Shown here: positions 16,054 to 24,946 of the stretch, one piece after another
Layout: every line of letters starts with the position of its first letter
Numbering within the stretch: the stretch's first letter is position 1
NCBI GenBank assembly: GCA_045648445.1
Contig: JAZRNY010000016.1
Coordinates: 1 to 64,000 of the forward strand
Source of the DNA: SIG607 sp045648445
Lineage (GTDB): Bacteria > Bacillota > Clostridia > Oscillospirales > Acutalibacteraceae
Length of the DNA: 64,000 bases
Reading direction: 5' to 3'
Program-made: the position numbers and the translations under genes
The notes under the pieces: model-generated
What the model saw: the letters and a program-made list of their open reading frames with translations, nothing else
What the model was told of the DNA's origin: nothing
Database searches by the model: none

Positions 16054-17817
16054 ATGTTGAAAAAGAAATTTTTATCGTTAATTATTTCGTTTGCACTTTT
16101 AATAACCGTTTTTTCAGTACCTGCTAACGCTTGGGTGCAATATACAAAACCAAGCCAAGTAAGCGGAAGCGATTATACCGATAATCCCGCTTTTGCAAGA
16201 GCGCTTGACAATTTATTTGCAGGCGATATTGACCTTTATACCGATAAAAGTCGTAAAAATGAAGTTTCGATGCCACTGGGCTTTAGACTTTCAATGAGCA
16301 AACAATATTATATGTACAGCACTTCCCGAAAAACCCAAACATACGGTTGGACCTGTTTTATTTACTCTAACGGCGCCTTTAATAAACTTTTCGGCGAATA
16401 CGTACATAGAGGCGATGCCCTTAAAAACTGCTACATAGCAGTAGGCAAAGGCGCATCTAAAATGACCTACGACCTGCTCAAAAACGCCAACATTATAGCA
16501 GGTGCTTATATACGTACTTCTCCTAAGTCAGACGGTTCCTATTACGGCGAAGACGGACATTCAATGATTATTTTAGCCTACGATAAAACTCACATTACAT
16601 ATCTTGAGGGTAACGGTGACGGAAAGGGCTTAGTAAGAATTACAAAACGTACCTATGCTGAATTCAACTCTGCGCAACTTACAGGCAGAGGCAGAAAAAT
16701 AACCCATATAGTTCAGCCTAAAGAAGAATGGTTCAACACCCTTTATCCGAATGGACCTGAATGTTATAACTACACATTTTCTTATGATGCAAACGGCGGA
16801 ACGGGCGAACAAGAAAATATTACAGTTCCCTATAACGGTGAATTTTCACTATTTGCCGATGCTTTTGACCACTATAGTTACGATTTTAACGGTTTTAATA
16901 TTTTGCGTAACACCGACGGCAAATGGCTTTGTGAAGACGGTTGGTATGAAGACAGTCAAATAACTTTAAGCAATCCTCGCCGAATTGTAAAGAGTGGCGA
17001 AAACTTAAAACTGGACGAAAGTTTTTTACCGGAAAACTTAAGTGACGTTTCATATACCGCCTATGCCGTATGGAAAGAGGTTCCTTATGAAAAGTGCGTT
17101 TCGGCTGAACTTATAAGCACCGCCAACACCCGCGAAAGTTACCCCTTAAACAGTACCGTTTCATTTGCAAACAGTGTAATTGAATTCACCTTTGAATCAG
17201 GGAAAAAAACTCAGGTAACGGTAAATAGTACCTGTAATAGCAGTTCAAGTCAAACCTTCCGTTTTAATAAAAATAATTACAGTTTTTATATTGACAGTTT
17301 TGTTGAAAAACAGGGCGAAAACCTGTGCACTGTACGATTAAATGATTTTGAAGGCGAACTTACTAAAGTAACGGGCGGAGAAGAAATTGTTTCTACCGGC
17401 CTATCGGGGCAACCCTCGGCAATTTGGGGTGAAAATGCGCAAATCACTCTTAACTACAGTTCATTGCAAAGTGAAACCGTAAAGGCATTAAAGTTCACAG
17501 TAATAAGCGAAGACGATTTAGTAAAGGGACAACTTCTTACCGACGGCGGATTTTATATTGACTGGGAATATAACGTATCTGAAAGCGAAACACCAACCGT
17601 CACCTATTCTTGCGGTACAAGTTTTGCACTTAAATACGGTGATATTAATTTAGACACAGAAATCACTTCGGTTGACCTAGCCCTGCTTAAAATAATTCTT
17701 TCGTCGCAAAATTCAAATTTATATAAGGCTTTTATTACCGGTGACTTAAATGCAGACGGTCAGGTTAACGCAGTTGACCTTGCTATTATAAAACTTCAAT
17801 TAGCCGGTCTTCAATAA
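16054..17817 (+). CDS. Secreted Cys-peptidase/amidase-like protein with InlB-type repeat and dockerin
   Basis: 587 residues from ATG 16054 (AAGGAG at 16043-16048); the longer frame lacks a start site. Signal peptide: MLKKKFLSLIISFALLI, likely cleaved after NA. Residues about 90-220 look like a papain/NlpC-type fold with Cys in YGWTCFIY and His in EDGHSMIILAYD, followed by LEGNGDGKG. Next is a Listeria-Bacteroides (InlB B) repeat, YTFSYDANGGTGEQE with a Trp-rich end, then a beta-sandwich region. The C-terminal type I dockerin has two calcium repeats (GDINLDTEITSVDLALLK and GDLNADGQVNAVDLAIIK). The protein is probably displayed through a cohesin. The substrate is unknown. Confidence 0.88.
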   Translation: MLKKKFLSLIISFALLITVFSVPANAWVQYTKPSQVSGSDYTDNPAFARALDNLFAGDIDLYTDKSRKNEVSMPLGFRLSMSKQYYMYSTSRKTQTYGWTCFIYSNGAFNKLFGEYVHRGDALKNCYIAVGKGASKMTYDLLKNANIIAGAYIRTSPKSDGSYYGEDGHSMIILAYDKTHITYLEGNGDGKGLVRITKRTYAEFNSAQLTGRGRKITHIVQPKEEWFNTLYPNGPECYNYTFSYDANGGTGEQENITVPYNGEFSLFADAFDHYSYDFNGFNILRNTDGKWLCEDGWYEDSQITLSNPRRIVKSGENLKLDESFLPENLSDVSYTAYAVWKEVPYEKCVSAELISTANTRESYPLNSTVSFANSVIEFTFESGKKTQVTVNSTCNSSSSQTFRFNKNNYSFYIDSFVEKQGENLCTVRLNDFEGELTKVTGGEEIVSTGLSGQPSAIWGENAQITLNYSSLQSETVKALKFTVISEDDLVKGQLLTDGGFYIDWEYNVSESETPTVTYSCGTSFALKYGDINLDTEITSVDLALLKIILSSQNSNLYKAFITGDLNADGQVNAVDLAIIKLQLAGLQ

Positions 17818-17826
17818 AAAAATATC

Positions 17827-17863
17827 ACACCGCAGAAACTAAAATTTCTGCGGTGTTTTTTTA
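17827..17863 (+). terminator. Terminator after the first dockerin gene
   Basis: A 12-bp stem, ACACCGCAGAAA at 17827-17838 with TTTCTGCGGTGT at 17845-17856, followed by seven T residues. Confidence 0.92.
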
Positions 17864-17924
17864 TTATATACAAACTTGTAATTTTTCGTTTTTAAATTGT
17901 AACTAAATAACACAAAATCGTAAC

Positions 17925-17953
17925 TTGACTTTTTGCACGTGTTATGTTATAAT
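17925..17953 (+). promoter_or_regulatory. Promoter of the NlpC/P60 dockerin gene
   Basis: TTGACT at 17925-17930 and TATAAT at 17948-17953, 17-base spacer. The leader is about 70 bases. Confidence 0.8.
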
Positions 17954-18028
17954 TTGTGTACGGCTTTATACGCCTTTAAAATTTGCTTTCTTTTGTGCCT
18001 ATTGGCACTTATATATTCGGAGGTTATT

Positions 18029-19288
18029 ATGAAAAAACTTATGTCCGTGGTCTTGGCCCTAATAATTGCAATTGCGATTATTCCGATTTCTTCTTTTAGA
18101 GTCCACGCTGCTGACTACAAAATAGAAAAAGCCATTGAATGGGCTATTGCTACAGCAAACGACAATACACACGGTTACAGCATGTCAAGCCGTAACGGCC
18201 CTAACTATGACTGTTCTTCTTTCGTTAGTTATGCCTTTAAAAACGCAGGTTTTGCAGTTAAAGGTGTTCCTAATTCCAGTTCTATGATTTCTACCTTTAG
18301 CAAAATCGGTTTTAAATCATATAAAAAAGGCACCGTTACCCCCCGCCGCGGTGACATTTACGTTCAACCCGGCAGCCACGTAGAACTTTATCTTGGCGAC
18401 GGCTACTGCGCAGGCGCCCACGAAAACACCGACGGCAAAAGCGGTGACTCTAAGGGCGACGAAATAGACATCAGACCTTTAAGCAAGTGTTCTTGGTGCC
18501 GCAAGGAACAATACACTTATATATTAAGGTACGAAGGACCCGAAACATACACCTATTCCTTTACTTATAATTCTTTAAACAGTACAGATGCCGCCGGTAA
18601 TTTCGTTGCAGAGTTCGGCAAAGAATTTACTATTGATTATACCGCCACTAAAGAGGGTTATGAACTCGCAGGTTGGAATATTCACCGTGGCAGAGATAAC
18701 CGATGGCTTACCGAGGAAGGCTGGTTTACCGAAGAAGAAATTTATAAAAACGCTTCAAGCAAAAGCGCTTATATAAACGGCACCAAACTTACCTTTGGCG
18801 AAGATTGGACTTCTTCCTATAACTGTGATACTCTTTTTACACTTTACGCAGTTTGGATACCAAACAAATACACCATAAGTTTTGATGCCAACGGCGGTCT
18901 TAACGCCCCTGACGCTCAAATCAAAATACACGGAAACGATTTAATTTTAAGTGAAAAATCACCTGCCCGCGCAGGATATACCTTTTTAGGTTGGGCGGAC
19001 ACGCCTACCGCTTCGGTTCCTACATATCTTCCGGGCGCGTCTTATTATTATAACGATGCAACCACCCTCTATGCAGTATGGGAACAAAACGTTATGAGCG
19101 GAAGCTTTTTCAGCAAAGACTCGATTAACACAACCACTCTTGCCGCTTTCAAACTTTTATTATCGGGAAATGCAGCAATTAGCGATGAAACTATACCGAT
19201 TGCCGACTATAACGCCGACGGAATTGTTAACACTTCCGACCTTGCAACTTTAAAATTACATTTGGCAGGTATAGCACTTATTAAATAA
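18029..19288 (+). CDS. Secreted NlpC/P60 peptidoglycan endopeptidase with InlB-type repeats and dockerin-like end
   Basis: 419 residues from ATG 18029, with CGGAGG at 18018-18023. A signal peptide (MKKLMSVVLALIIAIAI) is cleaved near VHA. The NlpC/P60-like catalytic domain has Cys in YDCSSFVSYAF (about residue 62) and His in GSHVELYLGDGYC (about 116). Two Listeria-Bacteroides repeats follow, the second clear as YTISFDANGGLNAP with GYTFLGWAD. The C-terminus has two short dockerin-like repeats (INTTTLAAFKLLLSG; DYNADGIVNTSDLATLKLHL), the first degenerate. It probably cuts stem peptides in peptidoglycan or acts on host or food protein. Confidence 0.88.
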   Translation: MKKLMSVVLALIIAIAIIPISSFRVHAADYKIEKAIEWAIATANDNTHGYSMSSRNGPNYDCSSFVSYAFKNAGFAVKGVPNSSSMISTFSKIGFKSYKKGTVTPRRGDIYVQPGSHVELYLGDGYCAGAHENTDGKSGDSKGDEIDIRPLSKCSWCRKEQYTYILRYEGPETYTYSFTYNSLNSTDAAGNFVAEFGKEFTIDYTATKEGYELAGWNIHRGRDNRWLTEEGWFTEEEIYKNASSKSAYINGTKLTFGEDWTSSYNCDTLFTLYAVWIPNKYTISFDANGGLNAPDAQIKIHGNDLILSEKSPARAGYTFLGWADTPTASVPTYLPGASYYYNDATTLYAVWEQNVMSGSFFSKDSINTTTLAAFKLLLSGNAAISDETIPIADYNADGIVNTSDLATLKLHLAGIALIK

Positions 19289-19292
19289 AAAT

Positions 19293-19604
19293 AAAAAATG
19301 GGATGAGCAACGGAGCGTTCACTTAGGGATGAAATGCCTAAAAAAGTGAATTTTTGCGGTCTAATGTGTTAAAAATACACGGTATGCGTCAGCATTACCG
19401 TGTATTTTCGTCTGTTATCCCACTAAAAATTCATCTTTTTTAGGTGTATACAGTTTTGTAACCTTAAAATTTGTTACGTCGTAAAGTCGACAAACTGCAG
19501 TAATACTTTGTGTATTTCTAAGTTTGAGACAAAGCGACGGGGCAAATTTTAGTTCCAAAACCAATTCATCCCTAAGTGAGCGCTCCGAATCATCCCATTT
19601 TTTT
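19293..19604. mobile_element. MITE-like element with about 40-bp terminal inverted repeats
   Basis: Left end 19293-19333 and right end 19565-19604 are inverted copies: both read AAAAAATGGGATGA, then CGGAGCG, one C/T difference, CACTTAGGGATGAA, matching at about 36 of 39 positions. Inside lies a hairpin AAAATACACGGTA/TACCGTGTATTTT (19372-19408) and a short reverse-strand frame. The element fills the space between two convergent genes; the reverse-strand CDF stop codon lies in the right end. No transposase is present. It may be a non-autonomous transposable element or a large bidirectional 3' UTR structure. Confidence 0.6.
19415..19564 (-). CDS. Possible 49-residue protein inside the inverted-repeat element
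   Basis: A TTG at 19564 follows TTAGGGA and opens a 49-codon frame ending EFLVG at 19415. The product is basic with Cys, Val and Tyr well spread (FAPSLCLKLRNTQS). A terminator-like hairpin follows 7 bases downstream on this strand. The frame is also open upstream into the CDF gene's antisense frame, so chance is a real alternative. I recognise no family. Confidence 0.22.
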   Translation of the reverse strand: MVLELKFAPSLCLKLRNTQSITAVCRLYDVTNFKVTKLYTPKKDEFLVG

Positions 19605-20787
19605 ATTTGCCTATATAATCTTTGTCCACGGTAATCACACATACAAAGGTTGGGTTTATTTCCCTCGCCAAAGAATTTATTCTTTCTTTAAAGGACTTTT
19701 CATCAATATTGGCTTCGCTGGGAAGCACGGCATCAAAAATAAGGTTTGTTCTTTCGTTTGCCAAGGGCGTCATACGAAAATCGTGAATGGTTACGTCTTG
19801 ATGAATATTTTTCACCTTTTCACTTAAAGCCATTCTTACTGCGTTTACCGCTTCATTGTCAACATCTATAGGGTCACTGTGTATAGTAAGCAAAATTCCG
19901 AGTTTTTCGCCAATAAGTTTTTCACACAAATCAACCTGTTCGTGACAATGAACAATATCAATATTTTGCGATACCTCTACGTGTACCGAAGCAAGACATC
20001 TACCCGGTCCGTAGTTATGAACTATAAGGTCGTGAATAGCCGAAAAATCCGAAAAAGAAAGTATAATTTTTTCAAGTTCCGCTATAAGTTCTTCTTCAGG
20101 TGGCTGACCCAAAAGTTTATCTACCGTCTCTTTTGCCGCGCCTATACCCGAATAAATTATAAAGAGTCCCACCAAAAGACCCATTATTGCGTCAAGATTT
20201 ATATATGCAGGTACAAAACGCGAACATACCGCCGACAAAATAATCACTACGGTGGCGATAGCGTCGTTTCGGCTATCCTGCGAAGTAGCGAAAAGCGCAT
20301 CCGAGGAAAGTTTTTTGCCAAGTTTTTTATTAAATACAAAAAGCCAAAACTTAACGACAACCGAAATACCCAAAACTATGTAAACAATTATAGGATATTT
20401 TGGCGCAGGTTCCCCTGCAATCAACGCTTCTACCGAACTTTTTATAAGTTCAAAACCAACCAGTAAAATAAGCATTGCCACAACAAAAGCCGAAAGATAT
20501 TCCATTCTGCCGTGGCCAAAAGGATGGTCTTTATCTGCAGGTTTGGCAGCCATTTTAAAGCCAACCATAGTAATTAAACCCGAACCCATATCCGAAAGGT
20601 TGTTAAGACCGTCTGCCATTACCGAAATACTGCCGATAATCACGCCTACGGCTATTTTCGAAAGGCTTAAAATAAAATTACAAATAATTCCCACAACGCC
20701 CGAAAGGGTGCCGTAAGCACTTCTGACCTTTACGTCATTTACGTTATCATTGTTTTTTACAAAAAGTTTAACAAGAAGTTTTGTCAT
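19603..20787 (-). CDS. Cation diffusion facilitator family transporter
   Basis: 394 residues. Six membrane segments lie in the first 220 residues, with the metal-site motifs MADGLNNLSD and SQDSRNDA and the family sequence HPFGHGRMEYLSAF. The long C-terminal cytoplasmic metallochaperone-like domain includes HDLIVHNYGPGR and VHVEVSQNIDIVHCHE. CDF proteins export Zn, Mn, Fe or Cd against protons; which metal is not clear. Its start overlaps the ddl stop by 4 bases, so it is the last gene of the mgtE-to-CDF reverse-strand operon. The stop codon lies at the edge of an inverted repeat. Confidence 0.93.
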   Translation of the reverse strand: MTKLLVKLFVKNNDNVNDVKVRSAYGTLSGVVGIICNFILSLSKIAVGVIIGSISVMADGLNNLSDMGSGLITMVGFKMAAKPADKDHPFGHGRMEYLSAFVVAMLILLVGFELIKSSVEALIAGEPAPKYPIIVYIVLGISVVVKFWLFVFNKKLGKKLSSDALFATSQDSRNDAIATVVIILSAVCSRFVPAYINLDAIMGLLVGLFIIYSGIGAAKETVDKLLGQPPEEELIAELEKIILSFSDFSAIHDLIVHNYGPGRCLASVHVEVSQNIDIVHCHEQVDLCEKLIGEKLGILLTIHSDPIDVDNEAVNAVRMALSEKVKNIHQDVTIHDFRMTPLANERTNLIFDAVLPSEANIDEKSFKERINSLAREINPTFVCVITVDKDYIGK

Positions 20788-21980
20788 ATTTTGCTTCCCT
20801 TACTTCCCTTTGTACCGCCGAGTTTTACCCCTGCGAGTATATTGGTATCAATGGTAAAGGTTAAATCGTCCTTTTTGCGTTGTCTTCTGAAAGCAAGTGA
20901 AATCATACGGTCAAGAAGTTCTTTATATGGAACCCCTGCAGGTTCCCACAAATAAAAGGAAAGAGAACCGGGTATTGTATTTATTTCGTTTGCATAAACG
21001 GTATCGGTAGCAGTATCAATCATAAAGTCAATTCTTACAACACCGCAACAACCGAGGGCTTTAAAAATTTTACAGGCAAGGTCTTTTATTTCGTTGGTGC
21101 GATTTTCGTCAAGGTCGGCAGGAACTTTACGGGAAAGGGACGCCATACCTTTACTACCACCTGCTTTTTTACCGCCCGAAGTATACTTATCTTCATAAGA
21201 AAGAATTTCGTCGGTCATAAAGGGTTCTTCACAAACAGAGGCAATACATTCGTCGCTGTCGCCGAGTACCGAACAGTTTATTTCTCTAAGACCAACTACA
21301 GCCCTTTCAACAAGCACCTTATCGGCAAAGGAAACCGCCAAATCAATAGCGTCAATAAGGGCATTTTTGTCGTTTGCCTTTTTAATGCCTACGCTTGAAC
21401 CCAAATTAACAGGTTTTACAATAGCGGGAAGCCCTATTTTCTCAATAATCTCATCAGCCATTTTGTCTTTATCGGCTGCATACTCTCTGGCGTAAAAGGT
21501 AATGCAATCCAAAACGGGCAGATTAAAACGTTTAAGCACGTCTTTAAATACTGCCTTATCCATACCAACGGCGCTTGATACTATATCACAGCCAACGTAA
21601 GGAATTCCCAAAAATTCAAAGTAGCCTTGCATGGTTCCGTCTTCACAGTTTGTGCCGTGAACAATGGGGAATGCTACGTCTATAACGGTTTGATTAGGTT
21701 TGCTGAACGCTGAGTTTTTAGCAGCGGTCATAACCACCTTGCCGTTCTTTCTTTTAAAGGTAACGCTTACGGTTTTTAAAAGAAGTTTCGGAATATCCTT
21801 AAAGTTTTCAATATCAAAAAGCACGTCACCCGTCACCATTTCGCCGTCCTTGGTTACGTAAACGGGATAAATATCGTATTTTTCTCTATCCATACTTGCC
21901 ATAGCCTGAACCGCAGATATAATAGACACCTCGTGTTCAACACTTTGACAGCCAAAAAATACTGCAACGTTTATTTTCAT
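20784..21980 (-). CDS. ddl: D-alanine--D-alanine ligase
   Basis: 398 residues. ATP-grasp features: EHEVSIISAVQAM at the N-terminus, PIVHGTNCEDGTMQGYFE, PYVGCDIVSSAVGMDK, the VLVERAVVGLREINCSVLG strand and the metal-binding YANEINTIPGSLSFYLWE. Ddl joins two D-alanines for the peptidoglycan stem. The variable loop differs from the commonest Ddl, so D-Ala-D-Ser specificity cannot be ruled out, but nothing here demands it. A Lys/Gly-rich tail is added at the C-terminus. It sits directly after murF, the next enzyme in the pathway. Confidence 0.93.
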   Translation of the reverse strand: MKINVAVFFGCQSVEHEVSIISAVQAMASMDREKYDIYPVYVTKDGEMVTGDVLFDIENFKDIPKLLLKTVSVTFKRKNGKVVMTAAKNSAFSKPNQTVIDVAFPIVHGTNCEDGTMQGYFEFLGIPYVGCDIVSSAVGMDKAVFKDVLKRFNLPVLDCITFYAREYAADKDKMADEIIEKIGLPAIVKPVNLGSSVGIKKANDKNALIDAIDLAVSFADKVLVERAVVGLREINCSVLGDSDECIASVCEEPFMTDEILSYEDKYTSGGKKAGGSKGMASLSRKVPADLDENRTNEIKDLACKIFKALGCCGVVRIDFMIDTATDTVYANEINTIPGSLSFYLWEPAGVPYKELLDRMISLAFRRQRKKDDLTFTIDTNILAGVKLGGTKGSKGSKI

Positions 21981-21991
21981 AAAACTGCCCC

Positions 21992-23599
21992 CTATTTAAG
22001 ATAGTTATCAGGTAAATCGTTTTCAATTAAAACCGCCGTATTACTGTCGGCAAGTTCCAAATATATATTATATGCCGCATTGAAGTTTTCTGCAACAAAA
22101 AGGTTTTCTTCATTAAAACCGCTTTTTAAAATGCCCTCTTTTATAGGCTTACTTCTTTCTTCGCCAACCAAAATAATATAATCGGCACATTCTCCGGCAA
22201 CTTCGCCAAGGCGGAAATTATGCTTATATTCTTCCGCGCCCAGTTCCACAAGTCCGGGAGTAATAAGCACCCTTTTCATTGGCGCAAAACGTGAAAGAAC
22301 CCTACAAGCCTCAAGACAGCCCACGGGATTAGAGTTATAGGCATCATCAATAAGGGTTGAACCTTTTGCGTAACGTTTGATTTCAAGTCGGTGTTCAGGG
22401 GCGGTAAGTCTTGATACCGCAAATCTTATTTGTTCGGCGCTAACACCGAAACTATGCGCAACAGCCGCCGCTCCGACAATATTCATAACGTTATGACTGC
22501 CTAAAAGTTTAGTGGTAATTTTAACCCTTTCACCGCGAAGATGTAAATCAAAGGTTTCGCCCTGAGCGGTATATTCAACGTTGTCGGCGTAATAATCAAA
22601 AGACTCGTTTGCGCCGTAAAGAACAACTTCTTTATCGGTTATTCTTGACATAATTTCTTGGGCGTCGCCACAGGTAAACACACTACCGTTTTTTAGTTTT
22701 ACGCTGTCATAAAGTTCAAATTTGGTTTTAAATACGTTATCAACGTTTAAAAACGTATCAAGATGTTGCGGACCTACCGTAGTTATAAGACCGCAATCGG
22801 GATTTACAAGGTCGCAAAGTTCTTTTATATCCCCATTTTTTTTGGCGCCCATTTCGCAAACGAAAATTTCGGTCTGCGGTTTTAAAAATTCTCGTATACT
22901 TCTTACAACGCCAAGGGTGGTATTAAAGTTTTTCGGGGTGGTGAAAACCTCGTATTTTTCTTTAAGCATTGCAGTTAAAATATTTTTACTGCTGGTTTTA
23001 CCAAAAGAACCCGTAATACCTATAACCTTTAATTTTCCGTTAAAGGAAGCAAGGATTTTTTTAGCGTCGTTTATATAATGATTTGTAATCATTTTTTCAA
23101 CAGGGTACATAAGAGCCCAGGTAAGCAAAACGCTTATATAAGGGAAAACCGCCAACAACACGTTAAGGCTTAAAAACCAGTAAGCGTTTTCTTTAAGAAT
23201 AAAATACTGCAAAGCGGTTATTAAAACGCCAATAACAATAATGGTGGCGTACATTCTTTTTACCCTCATTGTAAATTTTAGAGGAATAACCGATTTTTTT
23301 TGACAGGACACGCTTTTAATAATAGATATTACCGCAAATATAAAAAGCAATGCTGCGGCAATCCAAACTCCGCCCAAGCCTATTATAACGGCATAAATAA
23401 TATAAAAAATTGCGCGTAAAACAAATTTGCCTTTTTCGTTTTCTTTAAGCCACGGAATATAACGTGACGGGAAATATGAATTTTGCTGAAACATCTGCAT
23501 TTGTTTGGTTATGTTAAAAGACGCAGAAAGAACCGCCAACAATGATGAAAAAGCATAAAAAAATCTTACGTTAAATATAAATTCGATTATTTTTTCCAT
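21992..23599 (-). CDS. MurF-like Mur ligase with N-terminal membrane domain
   Basis: 535 residues. The first 165 or so form four or five membrane helices (for example FVLRAIFYIIYAVIIGLGGV) in place of the MurF UDP-binding domain. The Mur ligase core follows: ITGSFGKTSSKNIL (P-loop, about residue 198), CEMGAKKNGDIKELCDLV, GPQHLDTF, LGSHNVMNIVGAAAVA, and the C-terminal LIDDAYNSNPVGCLEACRVL. These blocks match MurF, which adds D-Ala-D-Ala to UDP-MurNAc-tripeptide, and ddl follows 11 bases later. The membrane anchor would keep the enzyme at the site of lipid II synthesis. A related amide ligase with another substrate remains possible. Confidence 0.85.
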   Translation of the reverse strand: MEKIIEFIFNVRFFYAFSSLLAVLSASFNITKQMQMFQQNSYFPSRYIPWLKENEKGKFVLRAIFYIIYAVIIGLGGVWIAAALLFIFAVISIIKSVSCQKKSVIPLKFTMRVKRMYATIIVIGVLITALQYFILKENAYWFLSLNVLLAVFPYISVLLTWALMYPVEKMITNHYINDAKKILASFNGKLKVIGITGSFGKTSSKNILTAMLKEKYEVFTTPKNFNTTLGVVRSIREFLKPQTEIFVCEMGAKKNGDIKELCDLVNPDCGLITTVGPQHLDTFLNVDNVFKTKFELYDSVKLKNGSVFTCGDAQEIMSRITDKEVVLYGANESFDYYADNVEYTAQGETFDLHLRGERVKITTKLLGSHNVMNIVGAAAVAHSFGVSAEQIRFAVSRLTAPEHRLEIKRYAKGSTLIDDAYNSNPVGCLEACRVLSRFAPMKRVLITPGLVELGAEEYKHNFRLGEVAGECADYIILVGEERSKPIKEGILKSGFNEENLFVAENFNAAYNIYLELADSNTAVLIENDLPDNYLK

Positions 23600-23604
23600 T
23601 TAAA

Positions 23605-24369
23605 TCACCCGATTTTCATAAAGCTTTTTAGAATTGCATTGGTCTGCACCGCATTATCAAGGAATGAAAAATGTCCCGCGCCCTTGATTACGCAAAGTCC
23701 CGCATCTTTAATAAGGCTTTCTATAATTTTAGCATCCCTTAAAGGAGTGTCCATATCGTTTTCACCCCAAATAAGCAAAGTGGGACAATTAAAATTAGGC
23801 AAAAGATGTCTTAAATCAGTATTAACGACGTTTACCATAGTTTTTCTTAGCACTTCCGGAGCAGATTTATAATCACTGCTTCCAAAATGATTTCTTGCCT
23901 TTTCTAAAGCCTTAGCCGAAAACTTTTTAATAACAGGAAGTGTAAGCACCCTTTTAATAAATTTAAAGGTGGCAATCTTCATTTTCTTTTTAAAACTTTT
24001 TTTAGGAATAAGTCCTGCGCAGTCAAAAAATACAACCTTTGGCGGATTTATCATTTTTTCGCCCACAAGTTTCATTATAACTCTGCCGCCGTGCGAATGT
24101 CCCATAAGTACAGGATTATTAAGTCCCAGTTTTTCGCAAAATTTCATAACGAAATCGCAGTAGTCATCAACCGTCCACGGATTTTTCATAGTCTGGCTTT
24201 TTCCGCAACCGGGGAAATCAACGGCAACCACGCGATATTTGGCGCTAAGCAAATTTATTATATTGTTAAAGGGAACGTTAGAACTTCCCCAACCGTGAAG
24301 CATTAAAACAGGGTCTCCCTCTCCCTTTTCTACGTAATTTATGTTAAGTCCATCAATAATAATTTCCAT
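23605..24369 (-). CDS. Alpha/beta hydrolase
   Basis: 254 residues. The oxyanion segment is MLHGWGSSN, the nucleophile Ser lies in LMGHSHGGRV, the acid is probably in LIWGENDMDTPL and the His in KGAGHFSFLDN, giving a complete triad. No signal peptide. Substrates of this family range from lipids to small esters and cannot be predicted. It lies between the CYTH gene and murF with short gaps, so it is in the same operon as cell-wall genes. Confidence 0.9.
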   Translation of the reverse strand: MEIIIDGLNINYVEKGEGDPVLMLHGWGSSNVPFNNIINLLSAKYRVVAVDFPGCGKSQTMKNPWTVDDYCDFVMKFCEKLGLNNPVLMGHSHGGRVIMKLVGEKMINPPKVVFFDCAGLIPKKSFKKKMKIATFKFIKRVLTLPVIKKFSAKALEKARNHFGSSDYKSAPEVLRKTMVNVVNTDLRHLLPNFNCPTLLIWGENDMDTPLRDAKIIESLIKDAGLCVIKGAGHFSFLDNAVQTNAILKSFMKIG

Positions 24370-24393
24370 AGCACGTTCCTTAAAAGTTTTATA

Positions 24394-24906
24394 TTATAGT
24401 TTTTGCCGGTTTATATCTTCATTTACTATTTTTTTAGCAAGTGAAGAATTATTATAGCGTTTATCAAAGGTTACTTCCTTTATAACCCTTAAAAAGTCAG
24501 GAATTATAAATTCTTGTTCCTCGTTTAAAAGTTCTATTTCCAAAAACGCTCTGTCTTTCCAAAAGGGGAAAAGGTCAATTTCAAAATTTAATTTTTCAAC
24601 GGGATAAACGTAACGTGTTTTAAAAATAGTGTTAGTACCCTCTGCCTTGCATTCAAGTTCCCTTAAGTATTCTTCCTCGCTTATTTCCCATTCTTTTTCT
24701 TCCCTTTTAATATGGTTAATATGCTTTTTTACGGTTTTTATAAAGGTAACCTTTCCGTTTTCTTCTATTTTTCTAATCCTTCCGCCGCCACTAAGATAGG
24801 TTTGTTCCATTTTAAGTTCTCGGCACAACGGATTTTTCAAAACAGTATTTAAAGGCGGATACTCTATTAAAAATTTGCGTTCGATTTCTAAGCCGTTTTT
24901 ATTCAT
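24394..24906 (-). CDS. CYTH domain protein (triphosphate-tunnel enzyme)
   Basis: 170 residues from ATG 24906, with GGAGAG just upstream; the TTG at 24921 is less suitable. The ExExK signature is seen in LEIERKFLI, followed by alternating charged strands (GRIRKIEENGKVTFIKTVK, FEIDLFPFW, LEIELL), the pattern of the eight-stranded tunnel. Members hydrolyse inorganic or thiamine triphosphate or act as class IV adenylate cyclases. The prokaryotic short form usually is a tripolyphosphatase, which I infer here. Confidence 0.9.
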   Translation of the reverse strand: MNKNGLEIERKFLIEYPPLNTVLKNPLCRELKMEQTYLSGGGRIRKIEENGKVTFIKTVKKHINHIKREEKEWEISEEEYLRELECKAEGTNTIFKTRYVYPVEKLNFEIDLFPFWKDRAFLEIELLNEEQEFIIPDFLRVIKEVTFDKRYNNSSLAKKIVNEDINRQKL

Positions 24907-24923
24907 ATACTCTCCAAACAAAT

Positions 24924-24942
24924 CGGGCGGATGAACCGCCCG
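24924..24942 (-). terminator. Hairpin between mgtE and the CYTH gene
   Basis: CGGGCGG and CCGCCCG pair across a 5-base loop, just after the mgtE stop codon on the reverse strand. The T-run that follows is broken (TTTGTTT), so it is probably a partial terminator or an mRNA-stabilising stem inside the operon. Confidence 0.6.
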
Positions 24943-24946
24943 TATT

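Noticed and set aside
17933..18028. Upstream extension of the NlpC/P60 gene
   Set aside because: It would start between the -35 and -10 boxes and would destroy the signal peptide; CGGAGG at 18018 fixes the start at 18029.
19603..20466. Forward-strand frames under the CDF gene
   Set aside because: They have Arg/Lys/Tyr-rich low-complexity products typical of the antisense of a membrane-protein gene.
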